Shown piece after piece: positions 15,795 to 23,824 of a DNA stretch of 64,000 nucleotides (positions within the stretch are counted from its first letter, which is position 1; each line of letters opens with the position of its first letter). Source of the stretch: Pseudomonas sp. G2-4. GTDB lineage: Bacteria; Pseudomonadota; Gammaproteobacteria; Pseudomonadales; Pseudomonadaceae. The stretch is from the NCBI RefSeq assembly GCF_030064125.1, contig NZ_CP125957.1, positions 2,108,001 to 2,172,000 of the forward strand. The letters run 5' to 3'. The notes below the pieces were generated by a model. That model did no database searches. It worked only from the letters and a program-made list of their open reading frames with translations, and was not told the origin of the DNA. Position numbers and translations under genes: made by a program.

Positions 15795-16196
15795 TCACTG
15801 AACCTGTTCGGCAATCCATGACGGCGCCACTGGTCGGGACTCAATATTTGGGAAGGTATCGGTTTGAGGCCATTCCCTCAACGACTGGCGATAGGTGAGC
15901 AGCTCTGCAAACTGCTCAGTCGCCAGCGTAGGAACCAACGCCAAATCCTGTTCATCACGATGGCGCGTGACAAGCCATTCAGTTGCTTGCAATTCTAGGT
16001 TGCGCCATACCCGCTCGGCATTCACCTGTTCGGAGGCGTCCCCTGCCGGTGGCGGGGAGAAGTTGCCATCCACTACGGTCCAGTCTGGCCGCGTATCCGT
16101 AGGACAAGCTTGCCACAACAGATCCGGGTGGAAGCGTTCCGTTGGATCAACGTCGGTAGTTTCGACTACCGTCCCGTTTTCGATTCTTGCCCACAT
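15795..16196 (-). CDS. G: Tail fibre assembly chaperone (gpG-like)
   Basis: 133 residues starting MWARIENGTVVETTDVDP, a pattern shared by phage tail fibre assembly proteins, with the typical LTYRQSLREWPQTDTFP segment (QALRDWP-like) near the C-terminus. These chaperones help fibres trimerise. The start lies just after the fibre stop; a GTG at 16208 overlapping that stop is an alternative. In place of P2 gpG. Confidence 0.85.
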   Translation of the reverse strand: MWARIENGTVVETTDVDPTERFHPDLLWQACPTDTRPDWTVVDGNFSPPPAGDASEQVNAERVWRNLELQATEWLVTRHRDEQDLALVPTLATEQFAELLTYRQSLREWPQTDTFPNIESRPVAPSWIAEQVQ

Positions 16197-16201
16197 GCTG
16201 A

Positions 16202-18346
16202 TCACCACTGAATAATTACGTTGCCGGCGGCACCTGCACCACCGTTGTACCCGTAGAACGCACCTGACCCGCCGCCGCCAGGCCCAACACCGGTATTACC
16301 TGGGACCTGCCCTTGCGTGGATCGACTACCGGGGCCACCACCTGAACCACCGTATGGCCCATAACTGGGATGTCCGACCCCAAGTGACGTGTTGAAGTCC
16401 CCGCCAGTGCCGAGCCCACCACTCCCCGGGCCATTTGCATAACCGGACGAGGCGTTACCAAAGCCCCCGGCCCCGCCAGTAGCAGATAGATAGGTCCCAA
16501 ATGAAGACGTCGCACCGGTTTCGCCAACACCCGCTTCTACGGTAGCGCCAGCGCCACCAGCGCCAACGGTCACCGTGACACTGGTCACGCCTGAGAGATC
16601 AACTAGCTCTTGTGCCAAGCCACCGCCACCACCGCCACCTGATCCTGCCCCGGAGACGCCTGCACGACCGCCGCCGCCTCCCCCCCCGATAACCGTAACC
16701 CAAGCCTTCTTCACGCCAACAGGCACCGCCCAGGTGAAGACACCTGCGGTTTTGAATACTTGGGTACCGCGAAAAGGCGCTTGCTCACTGGTGATGCCGA
16801 ACTGCCAAGGCGTCCATTCGCCTTCGCTTTGCATGGTGCGCGAGGCAAAAACCGGCGTGCGACCGCTCGCTAAGCCACCGGTGATTCGCTGCACCAGATA
16901 GTTGGTGCTCATGTAGCCTTCAACAACAAGGCTGTAACGGGCCGCCGGAGGCCAGTCGGGCGGGAGGTTTAGCAGACCGGCAGCAGGGGTCAGATAATTA
17001 CCGGGTACCCGATAATTGTTCATGTCCACTTCGGTGCTTAAGATGGCTCGCCCAGCCCCGAAAGCGCCTACCGCCAACATCGCCCCAGTGGTCAGATCCA
17101 GCGGGGTTGCCTGTTTTGGCGTGTTGAGTTCATCCCACAACTGCGCCCAAGCGGTCCATACACCGTTACTCAAGCGAGAGCGCTTAAACGTCAGAGCAAC
17201 ACCGGCATTGACCGATTCCCACATCTGTAGCGCCGAGAGCGTGTTATCACGCTCCATGTGAAAGAACACACCCCTCGGAATATCAGCCCCGGTCGTAGGA
17301 TTCTTGGGTCGCGTTCCAGATGAGCCGTCGCTGAAGGTGTAAACCCCCGTTTCGTTAATCAGGTCGATGTTGCCATTCCACACATAGCCATAGCTGGCTA
17401 TGCCATAGCGGGCCAAAACGTTTCTAACAAACGCGGTCGTCGCAATGGACGTATCGTTATCCGTAACGACCGGCGTCGGGGCCGTTGGGTTTCCCTGGAA
17501 GGCCGGGGAATTGATCGCCGCGAATCCCTGTGTCACGTTCTGTAAAGTCAGAGCCGTGGTGCCCAGCACAATCGCCCCGTCCGTGATCAGTTGCCAGCGG
17601 GTGTCGGCCTGGGCGGCGCCTTGCTCGACCGACAGGATCATCGCCGAAGTCACTTCAGCATTGGTGTCGGCATCAGGCGCACGCTTCCATGCAGCACTTG
17701 CGGCAATGTAGATGCCGTTGTCCTTGGCCGCCGTCTGGTTCTTTACCAGCACTCGGTCGCCCGCGAGCAGCGTCACTCCGTCGATGACCTGAAGGCCCGA
17801 CAGCACAATGTTGGCCGTGGTCGCTACGCGTACCGATTGCTTATTGTCGAGCTTGTACAACTCCTCAAGGATTTTCGAATCAACGTACTGACGGGTTGCC
17901 AACACAATTGACGGATCAATCTTCAATTCGACATTGGCAGTGTTGGCGATAATGAGGTTCATCCGTACCACTTGGGTGCGGCCCGAACCCTGGGTTAGAA
18001 GCGGCTTGTAACTGGGGGCGCAGTTGGCCACCGCCACCAGGTCGCCGTCGGCGTCATACAGACCCACTTCACGAATCCACCACCCACCGACGTTCTCGGG
18101 GATAACCTGTTCGGCAATGATGATGTTGGGGTTGGTTGGGTCAACCTTCAGCTGGTTCAGTGGGGCACGTCGACGTTCATTGATCAACTGCGTTTGCTGT
18201 TCGCCGGGGATCGGATCGGTGTCGTTGGCATCACCGACACCCATTTGCGCGAACGTCCAAGGAACGCCCAAGGCGTCCGCGTTGGCCTGCTTGGCCTTGC
18301 CGACGGCGGTGAGGATGGCAAAAAACTGGCTGTTTTGGTCTGTCAT
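16202..18346 (-). CDS. H: Tail fibre with glycine-rich tip (gpH-like)
   Basis: 714 residues. The N-terminus (MTDQNSQFFAILTAVGKAK, QMGVGDANDTDPIPG, GWWIREVGLYDADGDL) is the baseplate-attachment domain of P2-type collar fibres. The middle holds repeated fibre segments. The last 160 residues are built of glycine runs separated by short variable loops (GGGGGGG, GGAGG, GPYGGSGGG, VGPGGGGSG) and end GNVIIQW. Such glycine-rich tips recall polyglycine-helix adhesins like that of phage S16, which carry host range. It overlaps gpI by 4 bases and precedes its assembly chaperone. Confidence 0.87.
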   Translation of the reverse strand: MTDQNSQFFAILTAVGKAKQANADALGVPWTFAQMGVGDANDTDPIPGEQQTQLINERRRAPLNQLKVDPTNPNIIIAEQVIPENVGGWWIREVGLYDADGDLVAVANCAPSYKPLLTQGSGRTQVVRMNLIIANTANVELKIDPSIVLATRQYVDSKILEELYKLDNKQSVRVATTANIVLSGLQVIDGVTLLAGDRVLVKNQTAAKDNGIYIAASAAWKRAPDADTNAEVTSAMILSVEQGAAQADTRWQLITDGAIVLGTTALTLQNVTQGFAAINSPAFQGNPTAPTPVVTDNDTSIATTAFVRNVLARYGIASYGYVWNGNIDLINETGVYTFSDGSSGTRPKNPTTGADIPRGVFFHMERDNTLSALQMWESVNAGVALTFKRSRLSNGVWTAWAQLWDELNTPKQATPLDLTTGAMLAVGAFGAGRAILSTEVDMNNYRVPGNYLTPAAGLLNLPPDWPPAARYSLVVEGYMSTNYLVQRITGGLASGRTPVFASRTMQSEGEWTPWQFGITSEQAPFRGTQVFKTAGVFTWAVPVGVKKAWVTVIGGGGGGGRAGVSGAGSGGGGGGGLAQELVDLSGVTSVTVTVGAGGAGATVEAGVGETGATSSFGTYLSATGGAGGFGNASSGYANGPGSGGLGTGGDFNTSLGVGHPSYGPYGGSGGGPGSRSTQGQVPGNTGVGPGGGGSGAFYGYNGGAGAAGNVIIQW

Positions 18347-18963
18347 GGGTAGATGTCCATGGTGTCGATCTGGTGTTCACGGCCACCCTGGTGGATGAAG
18401 CCCGTGACCTCGATGTCCCGCTGTGTGGGTGGGTAGATATCAATCTCGTCGCCTTCGGTGATGCAGGCGCCGATATGAACAAGGCCGGTGGTTTCCAGGC
18501 TGATGGCAAGCCCGGTGAGGTGCCGTGTCAGAGGCCTGGCGTCGTCGATCAGCCAGGTCAGCTCCTGATACATCTCTTCGGTGATACCGGTGTCCAGCAC
18601 GCCGACCTTGAGCCTGAAAGTGGCACGGGGCCCCACCGGAACGGTCTGCCACCACTCAATGATTTCAATCAGGTAGCCGAGCGGTTCAACAACGCGGCGC
18701 AGTGAGCCGATAGTGCCCTTGCGCGAGTGGATGTAGTACGCACTGCGGATGGCGGCGCGCTTGGCCGCTTCGGTCCACTTGCTGTCCCAGCGATCCACGG
18801 AGAAGGCCCAGGCCAGGTAGGGCAAAAGGGGCAGCGGGCACAGGTCTGGGCTGTACAGCGTGCGCAATGGAATCGGCACACGCTGGATCTGAGCCAGCGC
18901 CTGCGCCGCTTGGCGCTCCAGCGGCGTCGAATTGCTTGGAAGAAGGGGCGCGTCTGCCATCAC
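18343..18963 (-). CDS. I: Baseplate protein gpI
   Basis: 206 residues, starts MMADAPLLPSNSTPLERQAA, with LYSPDLCPLPLLPYLAWAFSV and WDSKWTEAAKRA, the signature of P2 gpI, a baseplate wedge protein. It overlaps J upstream and H downstream by 4 bases each, giving the contiguous V-W-J-I-H-G operon. Confidence 0.9.
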   Translation of the reverse strand: MMADAPLLPSNSTPLERQAAQALAQIQRVPIPLRTLYSPDLCPLPLLPYLAWAFSVDRWDSKWTEAAKRAAIRSAYYIHSRKGTIGSLRRVVEPLGYLIEIIEWWQTVPVGPRATFRLKVGVLDTGITEEMYQELTWLIDDARPLTRHLTGLAISLETTGLVHIGACITEGDEIDIYPPTQRDIEVTGFIHQGGREHQIDTMDIYP

Positions 18964-19871
18964 TCGACCCCCAGAGCCAAATCGACGGCCGTGCAGTACG
19001 GGGCCTGGTATTTCGTGGCAACGATGTCTGCCCAGTTCTCCAGCACGACCTTGCGCACACCCTCGACGTGCAGTGAGGCGTGGATAATCGATTCCGAGAC
19101 CTCCAGGCCCAGGCGACGTCGTTGGTGCAGGAAGGCCAGCAACTGCGCATTGGCCGCCGCGAGAATCAACTCGCTCTCAGGGCCGGACGTCGAAAGAAAC
19201 AGCTTGGCCTTGACCTGGTAGTTGATGATCTGCGCGCTTTGTACGGTGAGCCGATCCGCGACAGGACGGCGGTCGTCGTCGCTGAGGTAGGCCTTGACCT
19301 TTGCCAGCAGCGCGGGCGAGGCGGTGCCGTCTCCCAGGATCGATTGCACAGTCACCACCGCCTCGGCCGGGGCGGGACTCTCGGCAGTGGCGTCGGCAAC
19401 CTGGCCGTCAGCCGAGCGCGCATGAAAGATGTAGCTGTTACGCGGGCCGGCGGTGCTCAGGCCTTCCCACGCCATCTGCGCACGTTCTCGCAGGCTGTCG
19501 TCGCTTTCCATCAGCAGCGGAATGGGCGGAACGGCAGAGGGTTTGGCGGCCTGAATGACCAGGCGTTTGACGTTGTAGTTGGCGGCGAGGTTTTCCAGGT
19601 CGGTGCCCTTGGCCAGGGCCAGCATGTTGGCGACGGAGGCCTCATTGACGCGCTGACGCCAGACCGTTTCGCGGTAGGCGTTTTCCTGGAGCAGCTTGGT
19701 CAGCGGCTCCGACTCAAGTTCGAGACGAGCGGCGATTTCGGCTTGCTCCTCGGCGGGCCAAAGGCTGATGGCGTAGGCCTTGCGCTCGGTGAGAATCTGC
19801 TCGTAATCGAGCTGTTCAACGACCTGCGGCGCCGGGAGCTGGCCCAGGTCGATGGCGACAAACGAATTCAT
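18960..19871 (-). CDS. J: Baseplate wedge protein gpJ
   Basis: 303 residues, starts MNSFVAIDLGQLPAPQVVEQLDYEQI, typical for P2 gpJ (302 residues). Contains SDDSLRERAQMAWEGLSTAGP and AYLSDDDRRPVADRLTV, both conserved in baseplate J-like proteins. Forms the outer edge of the baseplate wedge. Overlaps W and I by 4 bases each. Confidence 0.92.
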   Translation of the reverse strand: MNSFVAIDLGQLPAPQVVEQLDYEQILTERKAYAISLWPAEEQAEIAARLELESEPLTKLLQENAYRETVWRQRVNEASVANMLALAKGTDLENLAANYNVKRLVIQAAKPSAVPPIPLLMESDDSLRERAQMAWEGLSTAGPRNSYIFHARSADGQVADATAESPAPAEAVVTVQSILGDGTASPALLAKVKAYLSDDDRRPVADRLTVQSAQIINYQVKAKLFLSTSGPESELILAAANAQLLAFLHQRRRLGLEVSESIIHASLHVEGVRKVVLENWADIVATKYQAPYCTAVDLALGVE

Positions 19872-20212
19872 GCGCTAGCCCCCAAGTGCAGGGGCACACT
19901 TAGGCTCAGCGGCTCGTTGTTGTCCACGATGCTGCCCTCAATGTCCAGGAACGACTGGCCTTGCAAGTTGGCGCCGAGAAACTGCACGCGGCTGAGGCTG
20001 ACTCGAGTCTCCCAGCGCATCAGCGCCATGACGGTGGCCGCATACACCTGCAAGCGGGTAATGTCATTGAACGGATGGTCCACCAGCTCGGGCAACAGGC
20101 TGCCGTATTCGCGACGCATGACCCGGGTACCGAGGCGCGTGCTCAGGATGTCGCTCATTGACTGGGCAATACTTTCCACTGTGGTGATGGCGGCGCCGGT
20201 GTGTCGGTTCAT
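19868..20212 (-). CDS. W: Baseplate protein gpW (lysozyme-like gp25 family)
   Basis: 114 residues, starts MNRHTGAAITTVESIAQSM, with DILSTRLGTRVMRREYGS, the conserved core of the gp25/gpW wedge family. Together with J and I it forms the wedge that attaches to the sheath. Overlaps V and J by 4 bases. Confidence 0.92.
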   Translation of the reverse strand: MNRHTGAAITTVESIAQSMSDILSTRLGTRVMRREYGSLLPELVDHPFNDITRLQVYAATVMALMRWETRVSLSRVQFLGANLQGQSFLDIEGSIVDNNEPLSLSVPLHLGASA

Positions 20213-20781
20213 TCCGGTTTCCCCGTCTTGCCGCTGCCAGGCATAACGCCGCCGTGCAGGTGTTTGACCAGGCTGATGCCTGCCGCGACCACATCCACCG
20301 AGACGGTGACCTTACCGGTGACGTTCTGGTCGCCAGTCTGGGTGTAATTGCCCTTGTGCGTGATGTTGCCGACGATGTTGATGCCGCCGGTGCTGATCAG
20401 GTTGGTGGTCCCGCCATCGGCGAGCGTGGCGTTGAGATGGTGGGCGACGCTGTCGTACTCGATCACCGTGCCGTCGCGGTAGGTGACGCGGTGCAGGCCT
20501 TCGCGGTCGCCGTTGGCGGGGATCTGGTCGCTGAAAAGGCCGGTCAGGGCGACACCGTTGCCGAGCTGGCCCGAGGGGCTGAACAGCAAAACCTGTTCGT
20601 TGACGGTCGGCGGGTTCCACTCCCGGTCTGCACCTGCGCGCAGGGCGATCCACGGCAGCCAGGCAGTGGTCAGAGTTCCGGTTTTGACCTGCACACGCGG
20701 GGGCTGCATCTGGACGGCAGCGACGGTGCCGAAGCGGATGAGGTTTTCGATCAGGCGGGCAAGGGTGGCTAAGTCGTTCAT
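20209..20781 (-). CDS. V: Baseplate spike protein gpV
   Basis: 190 residues (P2 V has 211). N-terminal OB-fold segment with RFGTVAAVQMQPPRVQV and TAWLPWIALRAG, then LFSPSGQLGNGVALTGLFS and a beta-helical tail of short repeats (GTTNLISTGGINIVGN, ITHKGNYTQTGDQNV) typical of membrane-piercing spikes. The C-terminal HLHGG could help hold an iron at the tip as HxH in P2 gpV. First gene under the predicted P_V promoter. Confidence 0.9.
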   Translation of the reverse strand: MNDLATLARLIENLIRFGTVAAVQMQPPRVQVKTGTLTTAWLPWIALRAGADREWNPPTVNEQVLLFSPSGQLGNGVALTGLFSDQIPANGDREGLHRVTYRDGTVIEYDSVAHHLNATLADGGTTNLISTGGINIVGNITHKGNYTQTGDQNVTGKVTVSVDVVAAGISLVKHLHGGVMPGSGKTGKPE

Positions 20782-20827
20782 GGCGCCGATGGTGGCGCCA
20801 CGCGTGCGGGAGTGCAGCTTCGCAGAG

Positions 20828-20848
20828 TTGTGTGTTGACGCGCTACAA
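20828..20848. promoter_or_regulatory. Candidate Ogr-binding site, promoter P_V
   Basis: TTGT at 20828-20831, 13 bases, ACAA at 20845-20848; it lies 47-67 bases upstream of the V start on the minus strand. The arrangement fits a P2-type P_V late promoter and the spacing equals the other two sites. Confidence 0.6.
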
Positions 20849-20850
20849 GC

Positions 20851-21579
20851 CTAAGGCTGCTCGTTTGGTTTCGGCTTGGGTTTTGGTATTTTTGGAGGTC
20901 GCTTGGGAATGGTGTTTGCTATTTCCAAGGCCGATTTGCCACTCACAACTGTGCGACGGATAAACTGTTCGAGTGTAGTTAACAATATTTGAAATCCATC
21001 AAGAGTTGGACTCCATGCACGGTGTGCGGCGGCACTACCAGCATCTGTTACTACTTCAAGTGTTTTTGACTCTGTTTCGCCTATATAGCCTTCATCTAGG
21101 AGTAGGGCGACCTTTTGTTTTAATGTAAGCTCTGGGTCGATCTTAAGTACTGTGGTGGTACGATCAAAAGCGGTTCTCAAACCGACCGCCGCAAGAATTA
21201 ACGCGCCATGCTCATATGCTTGGTACATTTCCTCTAGAATATGAAATAGCTGAGGGTCGATTTTCGCTATAGCCCAAACCCAATCCGGTTTTTCACTTTT
21301 CTTTTCAGGCGCTGGAAAAGTAATAACAGTTACCGGGTTCGTGATGATTTCCTCTCTTGTGACCGGGTCGTAACTAATGTCCCAATCTTCTGAGTCCCAG
21401 CCACTTTTGTGGAAGAACACCACCTCGCATCCACAGCATTCCGCTATTTTGTAATCATTCTGTCCGTGCTGTGAATTATACCCATCGTGCCAACTCCATG
21501 GTTCCTCATGTTCACCATGTATAAAACAAGTTCTTTCGCCGTCGCAGCGAGGACAGTGCGCCTTAAAAGTTTTAGACAT
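20851..21579 (-). CDS. DUF4145-like accessory protein (moron)
   Basis: 242 residues. The N-terminus has a zinc-ribbon pair (CPRCDGERTC and ECCGCEVVFF); the centre reads YEHGALILAAVGLRTAFDRTT and LLDEGYIGETESKTL, the helical signature of DUF4145. The tail is proline/lysine rich. DUF4145 domains occur alone or fused to restriction-type nucleases in defence contexts, but no effector domain is visible here. It sits between S and V, where P2 carries its non-essential ORF30, and its DNA looks AT-richer than the flanking tail genes, so it is probably a later insertion with its own promoter in the 94-base gap before S. Confidence 0.6.
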   Translation of the reverse strand: MSKTFKAHCPRCDGERTCFIHGEHEEPWSWHDGYNSQHGQNDYKIAECCGCEVVFFHKSGWDSEDWDISYDPVTREEIITNPVTVITFPAPEKKSEKPDWVWAIAKIDPQLFHILEEMYQAYEHGALILAAVGLRTAFDRTTTVLKIDPELTLKQKVALLLDEGYIGETESKTLEVVTDAGSAAAHRAWSPTLDGFQILLTTLEQFIRRTVVSGKSALEIANTIPKRPPKIPKPKPKPNEQP

Positions 21580-21673
21580 GACCCACTTGCTCCTATCGGA
21601 TCCATCCTTGTTTAGATTGCATCTGGGTAAGCTTTTACCTGTTATTTGTTGAAATGGAAACCCATCGGTAAAG

Positions 21674-22138
21674 CTACGTTCGGGTGGTGAAGTAAGTGAG
21701 CATCGAATCCCGAATCAGATCCAAGTCGGTATCCGTTAGCCCAAGGACCTTCCTCTGCTCATATCTCACATCAGGAGCCCCACGTTCGGCGCGATCTTTC
21801 AATCCGTACTGGTGCACCCGGGCAATGCGTGCAATTCGTCCTGTGAACCCGACGCTTATGGCATTTCCATCACCTTGAACCTTCAAAAAGCTCGCCGTGC
21901 GCAGCTTCTGAAACATCTGCACCTTTCGCTTCACTCGACCTTGCTTCCCCCGCAGGTTGCGTTGCTTTCGGGGCGCGTATTTGCTCCCGTCCGGGTTACG
22001 CTGGGCGATGATCCGCTGTTGCTGGCTGCGCCGTAGGGCCTGGCCGATGCTGCGGGCCAGTTTGTTGCGCGATGCCGGTTCCAGTTGTCCCAGCAGGCCG
22101 GCGGCCCAATCCTCCAGCGTTTCCAATCGGTTGGTCAT
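21674..22138 (-). CDS. S: Tail completion protein gpS
   Basis: 154 residues, starts MTNRLETLEDWAAGLLGQLEP; the core QRNPDGSKYAPRKQRNLRGK is the family mark of P2 gpS / phage virion morphogenesis proteins (GxxYxPRK). The start overlaps the R stop (ATGA). Acts at the end of tail completion. Confidence 0.9.
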   Translation of the reverse strand: MTNRLETLEDWAAGLLGQLEPASRNKLARSIGQALRRSQQQRIIAQRNPDGSKYAPRKQRNLRGKQGRVKRKVQMFQKLRTASFLKVQGDGNAISVGFTGRIARIARVHQYGLKDRAERGAPDVRYEQRKVLGLTDTDLDLIRDSMLTYFTTRT

Positions 22139-22611
22139 TTCGGCACGACCCATTCACTGCCGGTGCCTTGGGTACCAGGTATCCACGCCGGGTCAAGGAA
22201 TGCAGCCACCTGCTTAGGTTCGCCAGGATGGTGGATGGTGGTATTGCCGTCGGCGTCTTTCCCCACAACCACACGCTCGGTTAACGGCAGTGTCAGGCTC
22301 AGGTCCACCTTGCTGTTGTCCAGGATGTCGGCCTCGAACTGGATGCCCTGGGCCGACTTGTTCAGGTTCTCCAGCAGCTCGGATTGGTTCACGCTCAGCC
22401 AGCCCAGCAACGGCAACATGACGCTGTCGGGGTGACCGGCGTAATCGGTGAGGATGACCTGTAAATCAAAGCTGTATTCGAACGACAGCGAGGCAGCCGC
22501 GGTGCAGCGGATTTTGCCGTTGTCGATGAAGATCAGCAGCCGGTCGGGGTTGTGCTTAAGTTCTGCCACGGTCGCCAGCAGGTGGGCGCGCAGGCTTTCG
22601 GGTTTGTTCAT
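22135..22611 (-). CDS. R: Tail completion protein gpR
   Basis: 158 residues starting MNKPESLRAHLLATVAELKHNPDRL, like P2 gpR, with the family pattern IDNGKIRCTAAASLSFEYSF near the N-terminus. The start overlaps the Rz1 stop (ATGA). Needed for tail completion before head joining. Confidence 0.9.
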   Translation of the reverse strand: MNKPESLRAHLLATVAELKHNPDRLLIFIDNGKIRCTAAASLSFEYSFDLQVILTDYAGHPDSVMLPLLGWLSVNQSELLENLNKSAQGIQFEADILDNSKVDLSLTLPLTERVVVGKDADGNTTIHHPGEPKQVAAFLDPAWIPGTQGTGSEWVVPK

Positions 22612-22865
22612 GGGGCCGCCTGTTGATGGTTGAACACCATGTCTACCTGGCCGGCGCATTCAGCCCATGCGGCCTCGACGCGGTCCTGGTCGGTGAGCTG
22701 ATCGCCGTTATTGAGTGGGCTTGTCGCCGGCAGGGTGCAGGGCACCACGGCCGGACAACCACTGATGATAAGCGTCGGCGCCGGTGAGGGCGGGGCGCTC
22801 GCGCAGCCGGCGAGCAAGCTCAGGCAAAGGCTGGACAGCCCAGTTGCGAAGGTCTTCGTTCTCAC
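22608..22865 (-). CDS. lysC: Outer-membrane spanin subunit Rz1 (LysC-like lipoprotein)
   Basis: 85 residues with a lipobox LLAGC after a short signal peptide, followed by proline-rich APPSPAPT. Its start is inside the Rz reading frame in another frame, as is usual for Rz/Rz1 pairs, and it runs beyond the end of Rz. With Rz it would link inner and outer membrane and break the outer membrane during lysis. Confidence 0.8.
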   Translation of the reverse strand: MRTKTFATGLSSLCLSLLAGCASAPPSPAPTLIISGCPAVVPCTLPATSPLNNGDQLTDQDRVEAAWAECAGQVDMVFNHQQAAP

Positions 22866-23151
22866 GTTTCAGCGCCTCGATGGTTTGCTCGCGCTTTGCC
22901 AGGCCCTGGCGCAGTTGAGCCTGCTGGGTTCGCAGGGCAGCCTGGGCGATGCGCTCGTCGTTCAGAGTGTTTTGCAGGGTGCTGAGATTGGCGCGTAGCC
23001 TGTCAGCTTCATCGCGGGCGATTTTGATGTCCTTCCCCGCCAGTTCGGTGTTCTTCTCGGCCACGGTGATGCGTTGTTCCTGGCCCCAGATGAGCAGTGC
23101 CAGGGCACCCAGCAGGGCGATGCCGTACAGGGCCTGGCGCAGGGTACTCAT
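22708..23151 (-). CDS. lysB: Inner-membrane spanin subunit Rz (LysB-like)
   Basis: 147 residues: an N-terminal membrane anchor (ALYGIALLGALALLIWG), then a long periplasmic coiled coil (IARDEADRLRANLSTLQNTL and ALRTQQAQLRQGLAKREQ) ending WAVQPLPELARRLRERP, the usual Rz C-terminus. The Rz1 gene starts inside it. ATGA overlap with the gene upstream. Confidence 0.85.
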   Translation of the reverse strand: MSTLRQALYGIALLGALALLIWGQEQRITVAEKNTELAGKDIKIARDEADRLRANLSTLQNTLNDERIAQAALRTQQAQLRQGLAKREQTIEALKRENEDLRNWAVQPLPELARRLRERPALTGADAYHQWLSGRGALHPAGDKPTQ

Positions 23152-23354
23152 GCGCGGTACCAACCCAGTTTGTTCATGGCTCCGACGTCCAACTGCTCGA
23201 CGGGGCCGCGAACGATGACAACCCGGCAACCGGGCGTCATGTAGGCAAGGGCTTCGCACAGCAGCTCCATATCGACTTGCTCGGTATTTTCGGGCACCAC
23301 CAGCAAGTTGCCGTCCTGCACGTTCAACTGTTGCACGCGTTCAAGGTCGATCAT
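23148..23354 (-). CDS. Hypothetical protein in lysis cassette, 68 aa
   Basis: Starts MIDLERVQQLNVQDGNLLVV and contains ALAYMTPGCRVVIVRGPVEQL. It overlaps both neighbours by 4 bases (ATGA), so it is certainly translated with the cassette. No membrane segment or lipobox. Alternating strand and helix suggests a small alpha/beta domain; function unknown. Confidence 0.6.
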   Translation of the reverse strand: MIDLERVQQLNVQDGNLLVVPENTEQVDMELLCEALAYMTPGCRVVIVRGPVEQLDVGAMNKLGWYRA

Positions 23355-23824
23355 TTTAGGAACTCTCCAAGGTAGAGCAGCCGGAATTCTTCCGGGCTGT
23401 GCGAAGCTCGGGCCTCTTCGAGAATGTCGGGCATATGGATCGGCCAGGTGTATCGGCAGAAGTGCCGGTTATTGGCTTCGATCAGGCGTAACAGCAGATC
23501 GTTTTCTGCGGTATGTACGCCCGCCGTCCGCTGGAATCTCGGTGTGGTTGCGTAAAAGGCGTCGGGCCGAATTCTGGTCGAGTTGAGCCAATCGAACTCG
23601 TCGTAAAACCAAATAGCGTCTCCATCGCACGGCACGTCTTCGCCATCTTCCAGAATCACCGCATCAGGCAAGCGGCGGCGCATGTCTTCGACCAGCCCCT
23701 TCAAGGTAACGAAACAAACCTTCCTTCCCGCTACAAGGTAGGGTTTCGCACGTTGAATCAGCCGTTCGGTTTTCCCGGTTTGTCTCGGACTGATCTCAAG
23801 ATGAGCAATTCGAGGAGGAATCAT
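23351..23824 (-). CDS. P-loop (terminase-ATPase-like) protein in lysis cassette
   Basis: 157 residues starting MIPPRIAHLEISPRQTGKTE. SPRQTGKT is a Walker A-like loop of the kind found in terminase and related ATPases, and AIWFYDEFDW fits Walker B with its catalytic glutamate. IYATTPRFQ-like FYATTPRFQR after it resembles a coupling motif region. It has no nuclease domain, so it is about the size of one ATPase lobe. ATGA overlaps on both sides place it firmly between endolysin and Rz. What an ATPase does there is unclear. Confidence 0.6.
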   Translation of the reverse strand: MIPPRIAHLEISPRQTGKTERLIQRAKPYLVAGRKVCFVTLKGLVEDMRRRLPDAVILEDGEDVPCDGDAIWFYDEFDWLNSTRIRPDAFYATTPRFQRTAGVHTAENDLLLRLIEANNRHFCRYTWPIHMPDILEEARASHSPEEFRLLYLGEFLK

